From positions 1 through 8,004 of the forward strand of contig DCKU01000006.1 in the NCBI GenBank assembly GCA_002320455.1: a stretch of DNA of 8,004 nt. Reading direction: 5' to 3'. The position numbers and the translations under genes were made by a program. The notes beneath the pieces were generated by a model. That model searched no databases and was not told the origin of the DNA. It was given only the letters and a program-made list of their open reading frames with translations. Shown here piece by piece: positions 6,669 through 8,004 of the stretch. The stretch is from Salinisphaera sp. UBA1666 (lineage in GTDB: Bacteria; Pseudomonadota; Gammaproteobacteria; Nevskiales; Salinisphaeraceae). Within the stretch, counting starts at the first letter, position 1. Each line of letters starts with the position of its first letter.

Positions 6669-7094
6669 TCAGGCTTTGCTGTCGGTGGTTCTGGCGTGCT
6701 CGGGGCGGGTGGCAATGAACAGACCAACCGAGACCAGAATTACGCCGACTAGAGCGATCAACCAAAGCCTGTCGACGGTCAGCCAAACGAGGCCCCAGCT
6801 GGCGGCCATCAACGTCAAGGCCAGGATCTTGGCGCGCCGTGCAATGGCGCCGTGATCCTGCCAGCGCCGCAGGGCGGGGCCGTAGGTGGGATGAGCGCGC
6901 AGTTTCTCGCGCAGGGCCGGCGAGGCCTTGCCGGCCGCCCATGCCGCCACGATCAAAAACGGCGTGGTCGGCAACACAGGCAGTACGACGCCAATCGCTG
7001 CCAGAGCGATGAAAAAACCGGCCAGCCCGCGGTAGAACCAACGCATGCTTCGGCTGTTGACGGTTTTCGGAGCAGCGTTTGACGACCGAGCCAT
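6669..7094 (-). CDS. DUF454 (YbaN-like) inner membrane protein
   Basis: This small membrane protein carries the DUF454 core: G35-V-V-L-P-V-L-P-T-T-P-F46 in the first hydrophobic region, then KASP (56-59), HPTYG (68-72), W78 and the hydrophobic segments at about 89-106 and 109-127. E. coli YbaN belongs to this family and its biochemical function is unknown. The full frame gives 141 residues. Starting at Met17 (7046) would give 125, close to the usual family length, and residues 1-16 are polar and unconserved-looking. Neither start has a clear Shine-Dalgarno, so the true start may be 7046. It is divergent from the lipoprotein gene and 218 bases upstream of the BCCT gene on the same strand, too far to claim an operon. 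Confidence 0.88.
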   Translation of the reverse strand: MARSSNAAPKTVNSRSMRWFYRGLAGFFIALAAIGVVLPVLPTTPFLIVAAWAAGKASPALREKLRAHPTYGPALRRWQDHGAIARRAKILALTLMAASWGLVWLTVDRLWLIALVGVILVSVGLFIATRPEHARTTDSKA

Positions 7095-7163
7095 GGTTTA
7101 CATGGTGGCAGATTCACGAGGCGACCACAGGCAAGCCTTGAACAAGCGAACTAAAGGACGACT
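7095..7163. promoter_or_regulatory. Divergent gap between the DUF454 and lipoprotein genes
   Basis: This 69-base gap must hold at least the leader of the + strand lipoprotein gene. A strong Shine-Dalgarno AAAGGA (7153-7158) lies 5 bases before its ATG. A TTGACG (7079-7084), just inside the divergent gene, could be a + strand -35, with CATGGT (7101-7106) only weakly acceptable as its -10. Confidence 0.4.
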
Positions 7164-7886
7164 ATGACCATCAAAGCGTTTTTCACCGGCGGCCTGACCG
7201 TGGCGGCCACGACAGCCGTGCTGGCCCTGGCCGGCTGCGGCGGCGGGGTCAATCTCAAGCCTGCCTCCTCCGTGGGGCCGAATAGTCAAAGCGATCGCGC
7301 GGTGGTAGACGCCGTCGACGGCGTGCAGATGCGGGTCAAGACCGGTCAGTGGGACGGCGACGCCAGCGTGCTGCGCGACGTGACGCCCATGCACGTACGC
7401 ATCGAAAACGAAAGTGATCAGCCGATTCGCATCAGCTACGACAATTTCGCGCTCGTGGCGGCTGCGAGCGGCCAGCGTTTTGCCGCACTCCCGCCGATTG
7501 CCATCGACGGCTCGGTCGAGCGCAGCGCCAACGTCGTGGGCAGCCCCGGCTTTACGTCTTCGGGCTTTGCCGTTGCGCCCTACTATGCGTCGAGCTATCC
7601 CTCGATGAGCGCCTATGACACGGCTTATGGCTACGACTCGGGCTACTACAATAACTACACGCGCCGCTGGGCCGATTACAGCCTGTCGCTTCCCACGCCG
7701 CATATGCGTGAAGTGGCTATTCCCGACGGCGTGATCGAGCCGGGCGGCATGATCGAAGGCTTCCTCTACTTTGAAAAAGTGCCCACGGATCGCATCGCCG
7801 GGGTGGACTTTCGTTCGACGTTGATCAATGCCGAAACCGGCAGCCGTTTCGGCGAGATCGCAGTGCCGTTCATCGCCACGCAGTAA
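7164..7886 (+). CDS. Hypothetical lipoprotein with Tyr-rich central segment
   Basis: This 240-residue protein of unrecognised family has a clear lipoprotein signal: MTIK, a hydrophobic core (about 5-22) and lipobox L22-A-G-C25. Residue +2 of the mature protein is Gly, not Asp, which favours release to the outer membrane. After a short linker, residues about 44-115 look like a beta-rich domain, with TPMHVRIEN (74-82) and DQPIRISYDNFAL (85-97) reminiscent of domains that describe interactions at a conserved fold. Residues 138-172 hold ten tyrosines with Ser, Gly and Asn and look like a flexible insert. The end (about 185-240) returns to beta-rich sequence with IEPGGMIEGFLYF (191-203), a phrase seen in many bacterial lipoproteins that need a boundary value or cap. 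The start is secure: the only good Shine-Dalgarno is just upstream. No function can be assigned. Confidence 0.85.
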   Translation: MTIKAFFTGGLTVAATTAVLALAGCGGGVNLKPASSVGPNSQSDRAVVDAVDGVQMRVKTGQWDGDASVLRDVTPMHVRIENESDQPIRISYDNFALVAAASGQRFAALPPIAIDGSVERSANVVGSPGFTSSGFAVAPYYASSYPSMSAYDTAYGYDSGYYNNYTRRWADYSLSLPTPHMREVAIPDGVIEPGGMIEGFLYFEKVPTDRIAGVDFRSTLINAETGSRFGEIAVPFIATQ

Positions 7887-7896
7887 GCGTGCTGGC

Positions 7897-8004
7897 CTAG
7901 GGCCTGTTGAGGTTTCATCCGAGCGCCGCGTTGGCGTCCGCAAATCGTGTCCTGCAAGGCGCGAGTCGCCGTATCGTGGCGTGCCACGATCAAGACTCGC
8001 AACG
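7897..8004. repeat. Probable dispersed palindromic intergenic repeat, cut by the right edge
   Basis: Immediately after the lipoprotein gene comes CTAGGGCCTGTTGAGG (7897-7912), followed by DNA without a supportable gene. At its end lies a nested inverted repeat: GCGAGTC (7961-7967) pairs with GACTCGC (7994-8000), and inside it ATCGTGGC (7973-7980) pairs with GCCACGAT (7983-7990). The phrase with CCTGTTGA at a boundary resembles the ends of intergenic repeat families that I associate with several GC-rich gammaproteobacteria, but that is memory, not a search. If it is a symmetrical element, the mirror of the first bases should lie just beyond the window. Confidence 0.55.

Noticed and set aside
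7098..7943. A 281-codon open frame on the minus strand opposite the lipoprotein
   Set aside because: It has Arg/His/Ala-rich shadow composition and would run across the divergent promoter gap; the + strand gene has a lipobox and a strong Shine-Dalgarno.

Overview
The window is GC-rich, gene-dense chromosomal DNA of a proteobacterium, most likely a halophilic or marine gammaproteobacterium. Salinisphaera is my best guess, but it is an inference from GC content, gene families and style rather than from a marker gene. Supporting hints are a BCCT-type compatible-solute transporter with a strongly acidic C-terminal tail, a YbaN-like DUF454 protein and NodD/NahR-type LysR regulation. There is no tRNA, rRNA, CRISPR array, transposase, phage gene or toxin-antitoxin module. 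I found seven well-supported protein genes plus one small one, and no obviously new multi-gene system.

Left part (1-1124, + strand): about 200 bases of non-coding DNA with short palindromes, then a 47-residue zinc-ribbon mini-protein. Six bases later comes a PrpA/PrpB-type PPP-family phosphatase that starts on TTG. The two reading frames are in the same phase and are separated by a single amber codon, two sense codons and the TTG, so they could be coupled genes, a split fusion or a readthrough product.

Centre (1135-4661): on the minus strand a CynX/NimT-family MFS transporter overlaps by 19 bases a lipoprotein-type member of the secretory (LIP/CAL-A) lipase family, so the two are almost certainly one transcript. 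Facing away from them across a 126-base gap is a LysR-type regulator. Its only visible -10-like element lies exactly one promoter-to-start distance before the ATG, which suggests a leaderless mRNA. The layout implies that the regulator controls the transporter-lipase pair; the substrate cannot be read from the sequence.

Right part (4681-8004): a strong intrinsic terminator oriented for the minus strand lies behind a BCCT-family osmolyte transporter that starts on GTG behind a good Shine-Dalgarno. The core substrate-site signature of this transporter carries a Trp-to-Val change. Upstream, on the same strand but 218 bases away, is a small DUF454 membrane protein. It diverges from a + strand outer-membrane-type lipoprotein with a tyrosine-rich middle segment. 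The window ends inside what looks like a dispersed palindromic intergenic repeat that runs past the right edge.
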